DNA of 64,000 nucleotides from Sesamum alatum (taxonomy: Eukaryota; Streptophyta; Magnoliopsida; Lamiales; Pedaliaceae): assembly GCA_034509735.1 (NCBI GenBank), contig JACGWO010000002.1:22367636-22431635 (forward strand), in the 5' to 3' direction. The notes below the pieces were generated by a model. The model did not search any database and was not told the DNA's origin. It worked only from the letters and a program-made list of their open reading frames with translations. Below, one piece after another: positions 54,425 through 64,000 of this stretch (positions are counted from its first letter, which is position 1; every line of letters begins with the position of its first letter). The position numbers and the translations under genes are program-made.

Positions 54425-55717
54425 TCACGTTTTCGTTTGTGTTTCTGCAGTCATAATCCAATTAGACTGTTGAAGTATGTACAGACCGTTGACCAATGTA
54501 CCAAGCAGATGAGAAATACCATCTTTGATAATGAAAAAACCGTTTTTATTGATGGTAGATTCATATCCCTCCTGATCAAGGACCGGGATGGAAACAATGT
54601 TTTTAATCATGCTAGGTACATAGAAACAGTCGTTCAGTACAATCCTAACATGACTACTAATGGCTAACTCTAGTGATCCTACGGCCTCCGCAGCAACGGC
54701 CTTGCCATCGCCTAGCCTCAGGATCATCTCATCCTTGGTTAGCGTTCTGCTTCTTTGCAGTGCCTGCAAATCATTGCAGACGTGAGCACCACACCCGGTA
54801 TCCAATACCCGTGAAGCAGAATTAGTAATCATATTAACTTCAACCACAAACACACCTGGGTTGGAGAGGAGTTGTGGGCACTCCCTCTTCCAATGCCCTT
54901 TCCCTTGGCAATGCATGTAGATATCATTTGTCTTGGACCGCTGAGAACCACGGGCCTTCCCTTTCCCTTTGCTCGGTCCAACCGGAGCAACAGGGACGCC
55001 CGTAGCGTGAGCAGGGGCCACAACCGTCTTCCCTTTGCCCTTCTTCCTCTTCCAGCGTCCGGCCCTCTTGCCATTCGCCTTGGAGGTCGAAGCCTCTCCT
55101 ATCAATACCGTCGGTGTCGACTTGTGGGTCGTTGCCTCGTATTGGACCAGCATGTTGATCAACTCATGAATAGACTTCTCAAGTCCGTTCATGTTGTAGT
55201 TTACAACAAACGGGTCATAGGATGGAGGAAGCGACTGGAGGATCACGTCAATGTACGTGTCATTGTTAAGCCCAGCTTTAAGGTCCTCGAGTTTCTCCAC
55301 TAGGGCGAGCATCTTGACCCCATGACTCTGTACAGACACTCCTTCAGCGAGCTTGGTGCCAAAGAATGCTTTTGTGGCGGCATATCTAATATGCCTATCC
55401 GGAACCGCATAAACCTCGTTCATGCGGAGCATTATGGCGGAGACGTTGTCCAGCCTCTCATACTGCTTCTGGATGTCGTTAGACATCGAAGCCAGTATGA
55501 TACTGCGTACTTTCCGGTTGTCCTCATGCCATTTCTCGAACGTCAAACGTTCTTCAGGCGTGGACCCCTCCGGTAAGTCGCTCGGTGGCGGCTTGTCCAA
55601 GACATAGCCTTGGTTCTCGAAATTGAGGACAATCCTCAGGTTTCTCATCCAGTCCGAGTAGTTCGTTCCGTTGAATTTGTTAGTCTCAAGAATCATGGTT
55701 AACGGGTTCTTAGACAT
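54425..55717 (-). CDS. A6 gag-protease, 430 codons
   Basis: Starts at ATG 55715-55717 (MSKNPLTMILETNKFNG), in the same context as in A1, A2 and A3. Order: copia gag domain (about residues 15-195), basic linker KRKKGKGKTVV (about 222-235), zinc knuckle (about 265-280), protease with VLDTGCGAHVCNDL (about 305) and pre-integrase to LQQSNWIMTAE. Gag packages the element RNA into cytoplasmic particles; protease cuts the polyprotein. Odd point: the first zinc ligand is Tyr (IYMHCQGKGHWKREC instead of VCMHC), which should weaken RNA binding. The frame then shifts into TQTKT and stops. It is the only complete Gag reading frame in the window. Confidence 0.9.
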   Translation of the reverse strand: MSKNPLTMILETNKFNGTNYSDWMRNLRIVLNFENQGYVLDKPPPSDLPEGSTPEERLTFEKWHEDNRKVRSIILASMSNDIQKQYERLDNVSAIMLRMNEVYAVPDRHIRYAATKAFFGTKLAEGVSVQSHGVKMLALVEKLEDLKAGLNNDTYIDVILQSLPPSYDPFVVNYNMNGLEKSIHELINMLVQYEATTHKSTPTVLIGEASTSKANGKRAGRWKRKKGKGKTVVAPAHATGVPVAPVGPSKGKGKARGSQRSKTNDIYMHCQGKGHWKRECPQLLSNPGVFVVEVNMITNSASRVLDTGCGAHVCNDLQALQRSRTLTKDEMILRLGDGKAVAAEAVGSLELAISSHVRIVLNDCFYVPSMIKNIVSIPVLDQEGYESTINKNGFFIIKDGISHLLGTLVNGLYILQQSNWIMTAETQTKT

Positions 55718-57380
55718 ATCTATATTAATGAAAATGTAAAGCAGAAATTAGCAGATGATGGTAATATTATTGTTCAAGTTGAAGACTTGGTCTTTTAGTC
55801 TTTAACCCTCCCACTATTTATACGAAAGTTCGCCACTCTCAAGCGGAGTTTTGGGAAACCATTTCCTAGTGGGCTTGGGATCCACAAGCGTAATCTCCAT
55901 GCCCCGCTTTTACGATTAACATGAAGAAGACCTTGTGGGAGATATCCAATATCATTCTCATCCAATGAGATTCCCAAGATATTTTGCCTCAGCTATTCAC
56001 ATGGTCCCGACGATTCCAAGCGAACCATGTTACTCAGTGTTGGGCCCGACTCATCAACCAAATCATGCCTCAAACTGCCGCCCCCCACGACTCGTGAGAC
56101 AGGGAAACAACGAGCGCAGTCTTTTTGTTCACAACAATAGTGCAGCTTTCCCCTAGTCCAAGTGTGCCACGACTCGTGAGACCACACTTGGGTAGTGGTA
56201 GCTTCCTCACCACATTGCTGTGGATGGAAGGCTCGGACAGACCAAAAATACCATTTTGATCCAAGTCCGTTCTGGGCCTAATATTTAATTTGGTCCAACC
56301 AAATGAGAGTTTGTGTATGACCGAGACCTCATCACATTATTGTGTTTTAGCATGCATAGATATCCAATATTTTAAAGCAATAAATAAAAAACGCCGCATG
56401 CATTAAACATAGCATACCCCTGTTAGGATGATCACAAGCCCAACCTATGCGACCCACTGAGCCCGCAGTGAGTCTATGGTCTGTCTAGGGTGGTCCTAAA
56501 TTATTACAATAGTAATATACCCATTGTCATTCCAATGGGCCTTGTAGTGCTCTTGTTTCACGCCTTGATGCTCCTCCTTGGGGTCTCCGACTCCAATTGC
56601 TTGTTAAAATTGAAACCTCACCAATCCTATCTACTCTCATTACAACTGAAAGTAGTACATCGGTAATAAAGAAAACAAGCCTTAACATCATGAGGCTGAA
56701 AATACGGGAGATGATAGTCCCAAAAACAAGAGGCACGCAGGCCCCACCCAACAGAAAATAAATAAACATTCATTCATCCATATACAAGGTCTAGGACTTT
56801 GTGATCATCCCATGTTGATTCCATCAACTCACATATAACATAATTATTCCAAATAATCATGCAATAAAACCAATGGATATTCCAAATATCCAAGTGATGT
56901 CCAACATCACAAAAGCATAAACATATAAATAATATGCAAAATTCAAATTTCAAATTTAATGGACATTTTACACAATGCATCCAATGCATGTATTAATCCC
57001 AAATTAATTAAGCAAAATTAATCCAAGGAATAATCCAATTATTCTAAAATCAAAAAATGCAAAATTAATATATTTTCAGAATATTGTGCAGAAAATACAG
57101 AAAATCGAATTTTCCGGAAAAAGTCGAAAAACGGCACAAAACGGCCCACCGACCCCAATTTTTTTTTTTTCATAATTGTTTCAGCACAATAACATTAATA
57201 TTATTTTGAAAATAAGCATGCAATTTTAGATCCAATCTAACAAAATTAATCATGCCAAAAGTCCATTAAATCCAAACAATTGAATCATCATATTATTCAT
57301 ATATTTATGTAATCTAACATGCCAATAAAGCCATTTAAAAGCAAGTAGATCATGCCAAACACATAGATCTATGCCCCTTA
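55718..57380 (-). other. A6 leader, GC tract deleted
   Basis: 1.66 kb. The hydrophobic sense ORF is present (56527-56769, 80 codons). Where A3, B1 and Y have a GC-rich tract there is a joint, CGGCCCACCGACCCC, followed by a poly(T) run (57148-57171). Confidence 0.8.
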
Positions 57381-57403
57381 CATCGAACCGGGCTCTGATA
57401 CCA
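57381..57403 (-). promoter_or_regulatory. Primer-binding site of A6
   Basis: TGGTATCAGAGCCCGGTTCG on the minus strand, two bases from the LTR end. Confidence 0.93.
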
Positions 57404-57405
57404 CT

Positions 57406-57536
57406 TGAAGGACAAGCGGATCCGCCCGGAAGCGAGAAAGCGAAAAATTACGTAAATTTAAATCAAATTCAAAATACGCGAATCCCAAGGCGTGTACCCT
57501 TGGGTGCTCAACCGGGCGTTCGATGTAGGATGTCTA
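57406..57536 (-). repeat. 5' LTR of A6, U5 end
   Basis: First 131 bp of the LTR, with a 12-bp loss near 57430 relative to the 3' LTR. The U5 hairpin has one mismatch (57484-57504). Interrupted by C2 at GATGTCTA. Confidence 0.92.
57532..57536. repeat. Target-site duplication GTCTA (C2), left copy
   Basis: GTCTA before C2 and again at 59535-59539. Uninterrupted LTRs read GTGTA here. Confidence 0.93.
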
Positions 57537-57638
57537 TGAAAGAAATCCGGTGGATCGTCCTGGGAATTGCGCGAATGCGGAAGCGCGGTAAAAATAAATT
57601 TACAAAATAAAAGGCATGCTTTTAATTTAAAGAACACG

Positions 57639-57659
57639 CTCAAGGGGTGTGCCCTTGAG
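57639..57659 (-). other. U5 hairpin, family C form
   Basis: CTCAAGGG, loop GTGTG, CCCTTGAG: eight perfect base pairs. Confidence 0.87.
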
Positions 57660-58568
57660 GTTCTCGGGCGTTTGGTGTATCTCATGATCATAAAACAAAT
57701 AAATAAATCATGGAGGCCATAGAGTTAAAAAATAAAGAGAGATGAAAATCTTAAACGAGACCTACCCGTTGTCGTTTTCGTCTTCAACTGCTACTCGCGT
57801 TGTTCCCCGTTTTGCACCAAGACCTCGTTCTTGAGATCCTCCAAACCGTGACACACGATCCACCCACGTATCTTGCACGTCGTGCTAGCAACGAACAAGT
57901 GTATAATTTTGGAGTGGACGAATCAACAACACGTTATCAATTAACGGTATTGATTCGTCTAAGTTCTAATGTTCCAAGAACAAAAAGAACCAAAAAATTA
58001 TATTTTCTTGCTAGAGAAAGAGAGAGGGGCGGACGAGAGGTAGGAGAGGGGAGAGTGTGTGTTGTGTGTGTGTTTCAAGAATCATCAATCTCTCAAATGT
58101 TGGAAGCTAGAGGTTTATATAGAGGAAGAGTTTAATCCTCTTTAAACTCAAACTCTAAGTAACCTAATTTGACTAGGATTTTGACCTAGTCAAAGTCCTA
58201 GTCAAACTAGTGTTTGACCTAGTCAAACGAATCCTAGCCTTCCATCTCCCCTTTCCATCTCAACCGTTGATTTTAATTTAATGGAATATTTAAATCCTAT
58301 TAAATATTCCAAAAGGCTAAAAGAATAAATATAATATAATAAAAAATATTATAATTTATTCTAAGCCCATTAAATCAACCCTTTTAATAAATCCTATTTA
58401 TTAATTTAATTCCCTTTATCAAATAGAAGGAATTAATTTCTCAAGAAAATATAGGACCCGATTAAATCTAATTTAATCATTCCTTTACTCCAATATTTAA
58501 TTCTAAATTAAATACTAAGTGTGTGTGGATAGTGTGTGACTCTTTAGGTTCACCATTCAGCTAGACTT

Positions 58569-58591
58569 GGTCGGATTCCTAGAATCCGTCC
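58569..58591 (-). other. Variable-stem LTR hairpin, family C form
   Basis: CGGATTC, loop CTA, GAATCCG: seven perfect pairs, plus outer GG/CC across one T-T mismatch. The second copy is at 8460-8482. Confidence 0.85.
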
Positions 58592-59534
58592 GTTACCATG
58601 GGTGGCCATCTAGCAACGGTCCATGGCACTAGAGACTAGGTGAAATATTCGGGATGAACATTTAGGCTCTAACAGTACACTTGTCCTTCTGTTTTCGGTC
58701 TCATCACTTAGGGTCTAGGGCACGGAAAATGCAGGTACCCATTTTGGACCTAAGTGTCGGTCTGTCCTCACTAAACGCCGCAAGGGAAACCTTTTCCCTT
58801 CTGTTCAGTCACTGTGGCCACAGATTTCAGGGACAAGACACACAGCATGTATGAGACTCAACTGTCAACACCTTTTGACTGGAGACAGATCCTTTCTTGA
58901 AAACTACTGTCACTTTGTACACCCGAGCTGCACTAGACATGGCTTATGACTACTCAAGAGTATTTTGGCAATCTCTCACCATATCTAAGATACAGACCTG
59001 ATGCACAGGTAAACTCAGCAGTTCCTCAAGTCAAAGGACTTGGCCTATACCGTTGGAACCGGGAATACACATCATACCTTGCTGACCATACTCAAGGTCC
59101 TCCGTAAGACGGTTCCCGCGAGTCACCTCAGTCAGCTGCTTCCTAGCACGCTGACCCACTAACACTGCTTAGACGACCTTCGTCACCCGTCGATGAAATA
59201 CGACAGCAGATACTTAGTGCAAGTCTCAAAGGGAATCCCGGTACCCATTTTCGAGATTCCTTGACTTGGAGATTTCCGGACTAATTCGGTGAGACTGATT
59301 TCATGGACCTACCTCCAAGCGTAGTCCCAGTCCCCGAAATCGTTACTCAGTCCGTGGGCTTTGTTTGCGTAGTGAACAGAAACGTAAATGCAGATAAGTG
59401 AACGTAAACAAAGTATTGCCATATGAATTTTCACTTCTTCATTCATAAATGTTTTTATGAAATACCAAAGAATTGTCTAGACATAGGTTACATATTCCTA
59501 CCAAAATTGGCTTCCATGGTCACCTATTCTAACA

Positions 59535-61623
59535 GTCTAAATATTGAAACATATATTTAAACACATAGGGCTTAGATATATAAATGAAATCAATCAAAAA
59601 GCGTAATAAACCGTTACCTTTGATTGTTTAGCGTATGCTCCTGGCTACTAGCGTTGTTCTTTCTCCGGAATGCTCACGAAATCCAAACTTATGGATTCTC
59701 CAAAGGTGATCCACACCACACCGGAAGAAACACACGTTCTTCTTGCTAGAAAAGAACGGGTTTAGGAAGGAATCGGTTTAAGAGAAGAACACTATGAATT
59801 AGTGTTCTCTTAAACTTACTTTGTTCTTCTTCTTGATTCAAAATCAAGTGATGAACACAAGTGTAAGAGAGGGAGGGAGCACGAAAATTGAGAGAGAGGA
59901 GAGGATTTGTCTTCTCTTTTTCCTAGAAAAAGATGAATAATGAATCACTTATGCTTGGTGTTGTATATTCTAATATATATACATAATTAATGTGATTATT
60001 GGAATGTGTCTAGGTTCATCCAAGGATGTCTAGATTCATTCCAATCAATCACCATCAATTCTTCAATCAAGCCTACCAAAATTTATGGTATGATCAAATC
60101 ATACCAAAAGCGAAGAGCTTGATTGGAGTTGATTTGTCTCTTTCCAAAAGAGACAAGTCAACATACCACCTAGCATGCAACATGGCTGATTTTGCTTCCT
60201 CCAAGGGAGCATGTCGGCCATGTTTAATTAAGGGAAGAAGTCCAACTTCTTCCTATTCTAAATTAGGAATTATTTCTCCTCTCGGGTATAATTTAACGGA
60301 CCGGGTTTTATCGTAATCCAATTGCGACGAACCCAATATTAGATCCAATTTAATGTCCACTTAAATTATTCCCGTTGATCTTTTAATCTAATTAAAAAAA
60401 TCCAACGTCTCAACATCTCAACTTTCCATATTTAATCGAAAATCCAATTTACCGATTAAATGAAAGCCCGATACAATATCGGCCCGTCCATCCAATGGAC
60501 TTTCCCTTAAGTAATCCAATTACTTATTTTATCCTTCGAGATTGACTCCAAGTCGATCTCTCAACCTCCTCGGTGATTTGTGTGTGACCCTTTAGGTTCA
60601 CCCTCAGCTAGACTTGGGCCCGTGTCCCACAAGGGCCCGTTACCATGGGTGGCCGTCTAGCAACGGTCCATGGCACTAGAGACTAGGTGAATTGGTGTGA
60701 ACATTTAGCGCTGATTCCATACGGGTACGATCCTTCCGTCTATCGTCTCCCGGCCTTAGTCTAGGGTATGGAATTGGGCGTCGGTTCCCATCCTTGACTA
60801 GGCATCTATGCTTAATACTCGAGACTACGTATGCTTCATTGGATCGACACAGGAAAACCATTCCCTGTTCGACCAACCACTGTGGCCACAGCTTCAAACA
60901 GCATGTACGTGTCTCCGAATGCATAGGAGATACCTCTGTCATATACTGACAGGGGACAGATCCTCTTCTTGGAATCCACCGTCCTCGCTACACATTCTGA
61001 CTGCACTGGACAAGGCTTATAATGATCATCTTACAGAATGATCACCTCTCGCCAGATCCAAGATACAGCTGTCCTGTGCACATGACTGCCATGATTCCTC
61101 AAGTCTGAGGGTTACTCCCGTACTATCGGAACCGGGGAATCCAATCATACCGACCAAGCCTCCAAGGCTTCCATATGATGATCCCCGCGAGTCAGTCCAG
61201 TCGGCTCGACCCCAGTCGACCAACCCATCAAGATCGTGTAGGCGTCCCACGCCTGTCGCCGATGAAACACGACACTCATCCAATGAACACGACTGTTGAT
61301 GCAAGTCTCAATAGGACTCTCGATGCCCTATCTCGAGGTCCTCGACTTGGAACGTTTCAGACCCAACTCTTAATCAGTTGGTTTCATGACCACCATCCAA
61401 TGCGTGGCCCAACTGCACGAGTTGTTATCCATATATCGGTGGGCTTTTTTGCGATATAAGTTAAACACCATTTTAACAAATGTAAGATGAGCGCAACAAA
61501 GAAGGTACCATTGGTGACGAATACTCATCTTATTCATCACATAATAATATTACATTTACATCAAGTTGTCGGATAGGTTACAAATTGCCAAACCTATTGG
61601 CTTTCTGGTCACCTATTCCAACA
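59535..61623 (-). repeat. 5' LTR of A6, remaining part
   Basis: TSD copy GTCTA, then the rest of the LTR to CCAACA at 61623, followed by ATATA. It contains the R-region hairpin (59777-59814), a TATA-like stretch and the conserved core (hairpin 60616-60638). Confidence 0.94.
59967..59986 (-). promoter_or_regulatory. Candidate TATA region of A6 5' LTR
   Basis: Minus strand reads ATGTATATATATTAGAATA, the strongest TATA-like run in the LTR and present in all family A copies. If it is used, U3 would be about 1.65 kb and R-U5 about 0.55 kb. Predicted from sequence only. Confidence 0.45.
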
Positions 61624-63032
61624 ATATATACATAATTAATGTCATTATTGTAATGTGTCTAGGTTCATCCTAGGATGTCTAGATACATCCCAATCAATTA
61701 CCATTAATTCTTCAATCAAGCCTACCAACTTTTAAGGTATGATAAAATCATACAAAAAGGGAAGGGCTTGATTGGAGTTGATTTGTCTCTTACGAAAAGA
61801 GACAACTCAACTACCACCTTGCATCCAACATGGCCGAATTTCGCTCCCTCCAAGGTAGCATTTTCGGCCATGCTTATTTAGGGAGGAAGTCCAACTTCTT
61901 CGTATTCCAAAATAAGAATTAATTCCTCTCGGGTCAAAATTTAATGGATCGAGTTTTATCTTAATCCAATTACGATGAAGCCAAAATTAAATCCAATTTA
62001 ATCTAATGTCAATTTAAATAATCCCCGTAGATCTTTGAATCTAATCAAAAGATCCAAGATGTCAACTTTTCATATTTAATCGATAAATCTCATTTGCCGA
62101 TTAAACGAGGGCCCGATACAATATCGACCCGTCCATCCAATGGACAATCCCTTAAGTAATCCAATTACTTATTCATCCTTCGAAATTGACTCCAAGTCAA
62201 TCTCTCAACCTTCTCGGTGATTTGTGTGTGACCCTTTAGGTTCACCCTTAGCTAGACTTGGGTCGTGTCCCACAAGGGCCCGTTACCATGGGTGGTCGTC
62301 TAGCAACGGTTCATGGCACTAGAGACTAGGTGAATGTTGGCATGAACATTTAGGCGTCGATTCCGCATGGGTACGGTCCTTCCATCTACCGTCTCTCGGC
62401 CTTAGTCTAGGGTATGAAATTGGGCGTTGGTTCCCATCCTTGACTAGGCATCCATGCTTAATACTCGATAGTATGCATGCCTCATTGTGTCGACACAGGA
62501 AACCAATCCCTGTTCGACACGGGACGGATCCTCTTCTTGGAACCCACCGTCCTCGATACACATACTAACTGCACTAGACAAAACTTATAATGATCACCTC
62601 TCGCCAGATCCAAGATACAGTCGTCCTGTGCACGTGACTGCCATGGTTCCTCAAGTCTGAGGACTACTCCCGTACTATCGAAACTGGGGAAAATCCAATG
62701 AGCACGACTCTTTATGCAAGTCTCCATAGGACTCTCGATGCCCTATCTTGAGGTCCTCGACTTGGAACGTTTCAGACCAAACTCTTAATCAGTTGGTTTC
62801 ATGACCACCATCCAATACGTGGCTACACTGCATGAGTTGTCAATTGTGGTCTGTGGGCTTTATTGCGATATAAGTAAAACACCGTTTAACATATGTAAAA
62901 TGAGCTCAACAAAGAAGGTACCATTGGTGATGGACACTCATTATATTCATCACATAATATTACATTACATCAAGTTGTCAAATAGGTTACAAAACGCCAA
63001 ACCTATTGGCTTTCTGGTCACCTATTCTAACA
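61624..63032 (-). repeat. 5' LTR of Y, remaining part
   Basis: TSD copy ATATA (61624-61628), then A' LTR to CTATTCTAACA. It is clearly diverged from family A (for example TAGCATTTTCGGCCATGC near 61860) and lacks a block near 62516-62700. The variable hairpin near 62262 has a decayed left arm. Confidence 0.9.
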
Positions 63033-63681
63033 GATGGATCCTCTCTTAGGAACTACTTTCATGCTACACATCTTGACAGCACTAGATAGGGCTTATGACA
63101 ACCGAGTCACTCGACTTGGTAGCCCCTTACCATATCTAAGATACAGGCACGGTGTGTTGGTGATCTCAGTAATCCCTCAAGTCTGAAGATCGAATTCGTA
63201 CTGTTGGACCCGGGAATACAAGTCATACCAGCTGACCCTACTCAAGGTCTTCCATATGACGGTTCCCACAAGTCACCTCAGTCAGCTACCACCTAGCTGG
63301 TTGACCTAGTAACATTGCATGGACAAGCCTCGTCACTTATCGATGAAATGCGACTGCAATTGTTTAGTGCAAGTCTCACACGGATTCTCGATACCCTATC
63401 TCGAGATTCCTTGACTTAGAGTGTTTCAGACCGATCTATAGAAACTGATTTCATGACCTGCCATCTAATGCACAGTACCAGTTTCTTGGAATGTCATTTC
63501 GGTTTGTGGGCTTTGCTGGTGCAGTGAATAGTTTATGTAATGTAGTAAGTGAACACAAACAAAGTATTAAGCCAAATGAATATCACTTTCTTATTGATGA
63601 TAATTATTAAAACGCCAAAACTGTTCAGACATAGGTTACATTAGCCTAATCAGATTTTCTTGGCGGTCGCCTATTCTAACA
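63033..63681 (-). repeat. LTR fragment of element D1
   Basis: Related to LTR A and C but distinct (GGATCCTCTCTTAGGAACTAC onward). Ends CTATTCTAACA next to a polypurine tract. Interrupted on the left by Y; the predicted TSD is GATGG (63033-63037). Confidence 0.82.
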
Positions 63682-63696
63682 ATCACCCACTTGACC
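63682..63696 (-). promoter_or_regulatory. Polypurine tract of D1
   Basis: Minus strand GGTCAAGTGGGTGAT; one T interrupts the purine run seen in the other families. Confidence 0.82.
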
Positions 63697-64000
63697 TAAA
63701 GCTAATCGCCCATATGACTAATCCCCATCTTCTCAAGATGTTGCGTATGAGCATTTTGTGATGTAGGCTTTGTCAATGGGTCTGTTGTGTTGTTTGCTGA
63801 GCTGACTCGGTCCATCCGAATGTCACTTCTTCCTACCATTTACCTTAAAAGGTGGTAGCGTCTAAGAATGTGCTTGGATCGGTAATGGGATCTCAGTTCC
63901 TTTGCTTGCGATATTGCTATGTTGTTATCATAGAAGATAACTACGGGCTCGACAATGCTAGGCACCACACCCAACTCTTGTATGTAGTTTCTCATCCAAA
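63697..64000 (-). pseudogene. RNase H end of D1 (continues beyond window)
   Basis: Homologous to the A1 RNase H end. It does not carry the shared TTGGATCGTGATGAG deletion (it reads TTGGATCGGTAATGGG) and keeps the FYDNN acidic position, so this element may be better preserved outside the window. Only about 300 bp are visible, so function cannot be judged; labelled pseudogene because it is partial and flanked by a broken LTR. Confidence 0.7.

Larger units (their letters stand above)
57537..59534 (-). repeat. Solo LTR of family C (C2)
   Basis: Complete 1998-bp LTR, TGAAAGAAATCCGG to CTATTCTAACA, with intact TSD and no internal sequence. It is therefore the product of LTR-LTR recombination of a former full element. 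C-type hairpins are at 57639-57659, 58569-58591, 58782-58823 and 59359-59413. It sits about 130 bp from the PBS-side end of A6's 5' LTR, inside the region that would be transcribed. Confidence 0.94.
49563..61623 (-). mobile_element. Best preserved family A element, A6
   Basis: LTRs 49563-51785 and 57406-61623 (the latter split by C2), polypurine tract 51786-51800, PBS 57381-57403, TSD ATATA. Both LTRs share private variants (CCTAGCATGCAACATGG, GGCTTATAATGATCATC). The interior of 5620 bp is full length, with all domains in order. It is disabled by a one-base insertion between PR and IN, a one-base deletion before YVDD, a TGA in RT and the shared RNase H indels. Confidence 0.92.
36565..63032 (-). 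mobile_element. Older copia element Y (A' type), broken by A5, B1 and A6
   Basis: Remaining parts of Y: gag 36565-36710 and 46741-47036, leader 47037-48961, PBS 48962-48984, and 5' LTR 48988-49562 plus 61629-63032. Its sequence differs from family A at many positions, so it is older or a sister lineage. The right LTR end is followed by GATGG and LTR D, so Y is inserted in D1's LTR. Y's own pol and 3' LTR are not recognisable in the window. Confidence 0.8.

Overview
This window is plant nuclear DNA made entirely of nested Ty1/copia LTR retrotransposons. No host gene, tRNA, rRNA or other non-transposon sequence was recognised in 64 kb. The primer-binding sites match the 3' end of plant initiator-Met tRNA. 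The coding remnants follow the copia order gag, protease (PR), integrase (IN), reverse transcriptase (RT), RNase H. The host is a flowering plant with a repeat-rich genome; the species cannot be told from the sequence. Every element reads on the minus strand, so each 5' LTR lies to the right of its 3' LTR.

Four related families are present. Family A has a ~2.2 kb LTR that starts TGAAGGACAAG on the + strand and ends CTATTCTAACA. A' is an older relative of A. Family B has a 2.23 kb LTR, family C a 2.0 kb LTR, and family D is seen only as an edge fragment. All share the same LTR end, the same polypurine tract and a conserved LTR core.

Layout: 1-369 is an RNase H fragment of an outer copy. Element A1 (370-25404) is inserted there. 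A2 (2379-20120, TSD CTTTG) is inserted in A1's 3' LTR. A3 (10731-16573, TSD CACAA) is inserted in A2's gag. A truncated C LTR (C1, 7751-9425) is also inside A2. 25405-26165 is an RT fragment (AX), which A4 (26166-31002) entered. A5 (31083-36564) lacks gag, PBS and parts of both LTRs. The right half is an A' element, Y (36565-63032). It is interrupted by A5, by a complete and very young B element (B1, 36711-46735, TSD GTTTC) in its gag, and by the best preserved A element (A6, 49563-61623, TSD ATATA) in its LTR. A6's own 5' LTR holds a solo C LTR (C2, 57537-59534, TSD GTCTA). Y itself sits in the LTR of D1 (63033-64000, continuing out of the window).

No copy is autonomous as read. The most coding sequence survives in A6: a gag-PR reading frame of 430 codons and an IN-RT frame of 552 codons, separated by frameshifts. 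Several copies share identical lesions (a 340-bp RT deletion and RNase H frameshifts), so defective lineages have multiplied, presumably using proteins made elsewhere. B1 is the clearest case: its two LTRs differ at about two bases, yet its interior has no usable reading frame.

The least expected signal is structural. At homologous LTR positions, families A, B and C each form hairpins whose arm sequences differ while base pairing is kept. This is the pattern expected if a folded RNA or DNA is under selection.
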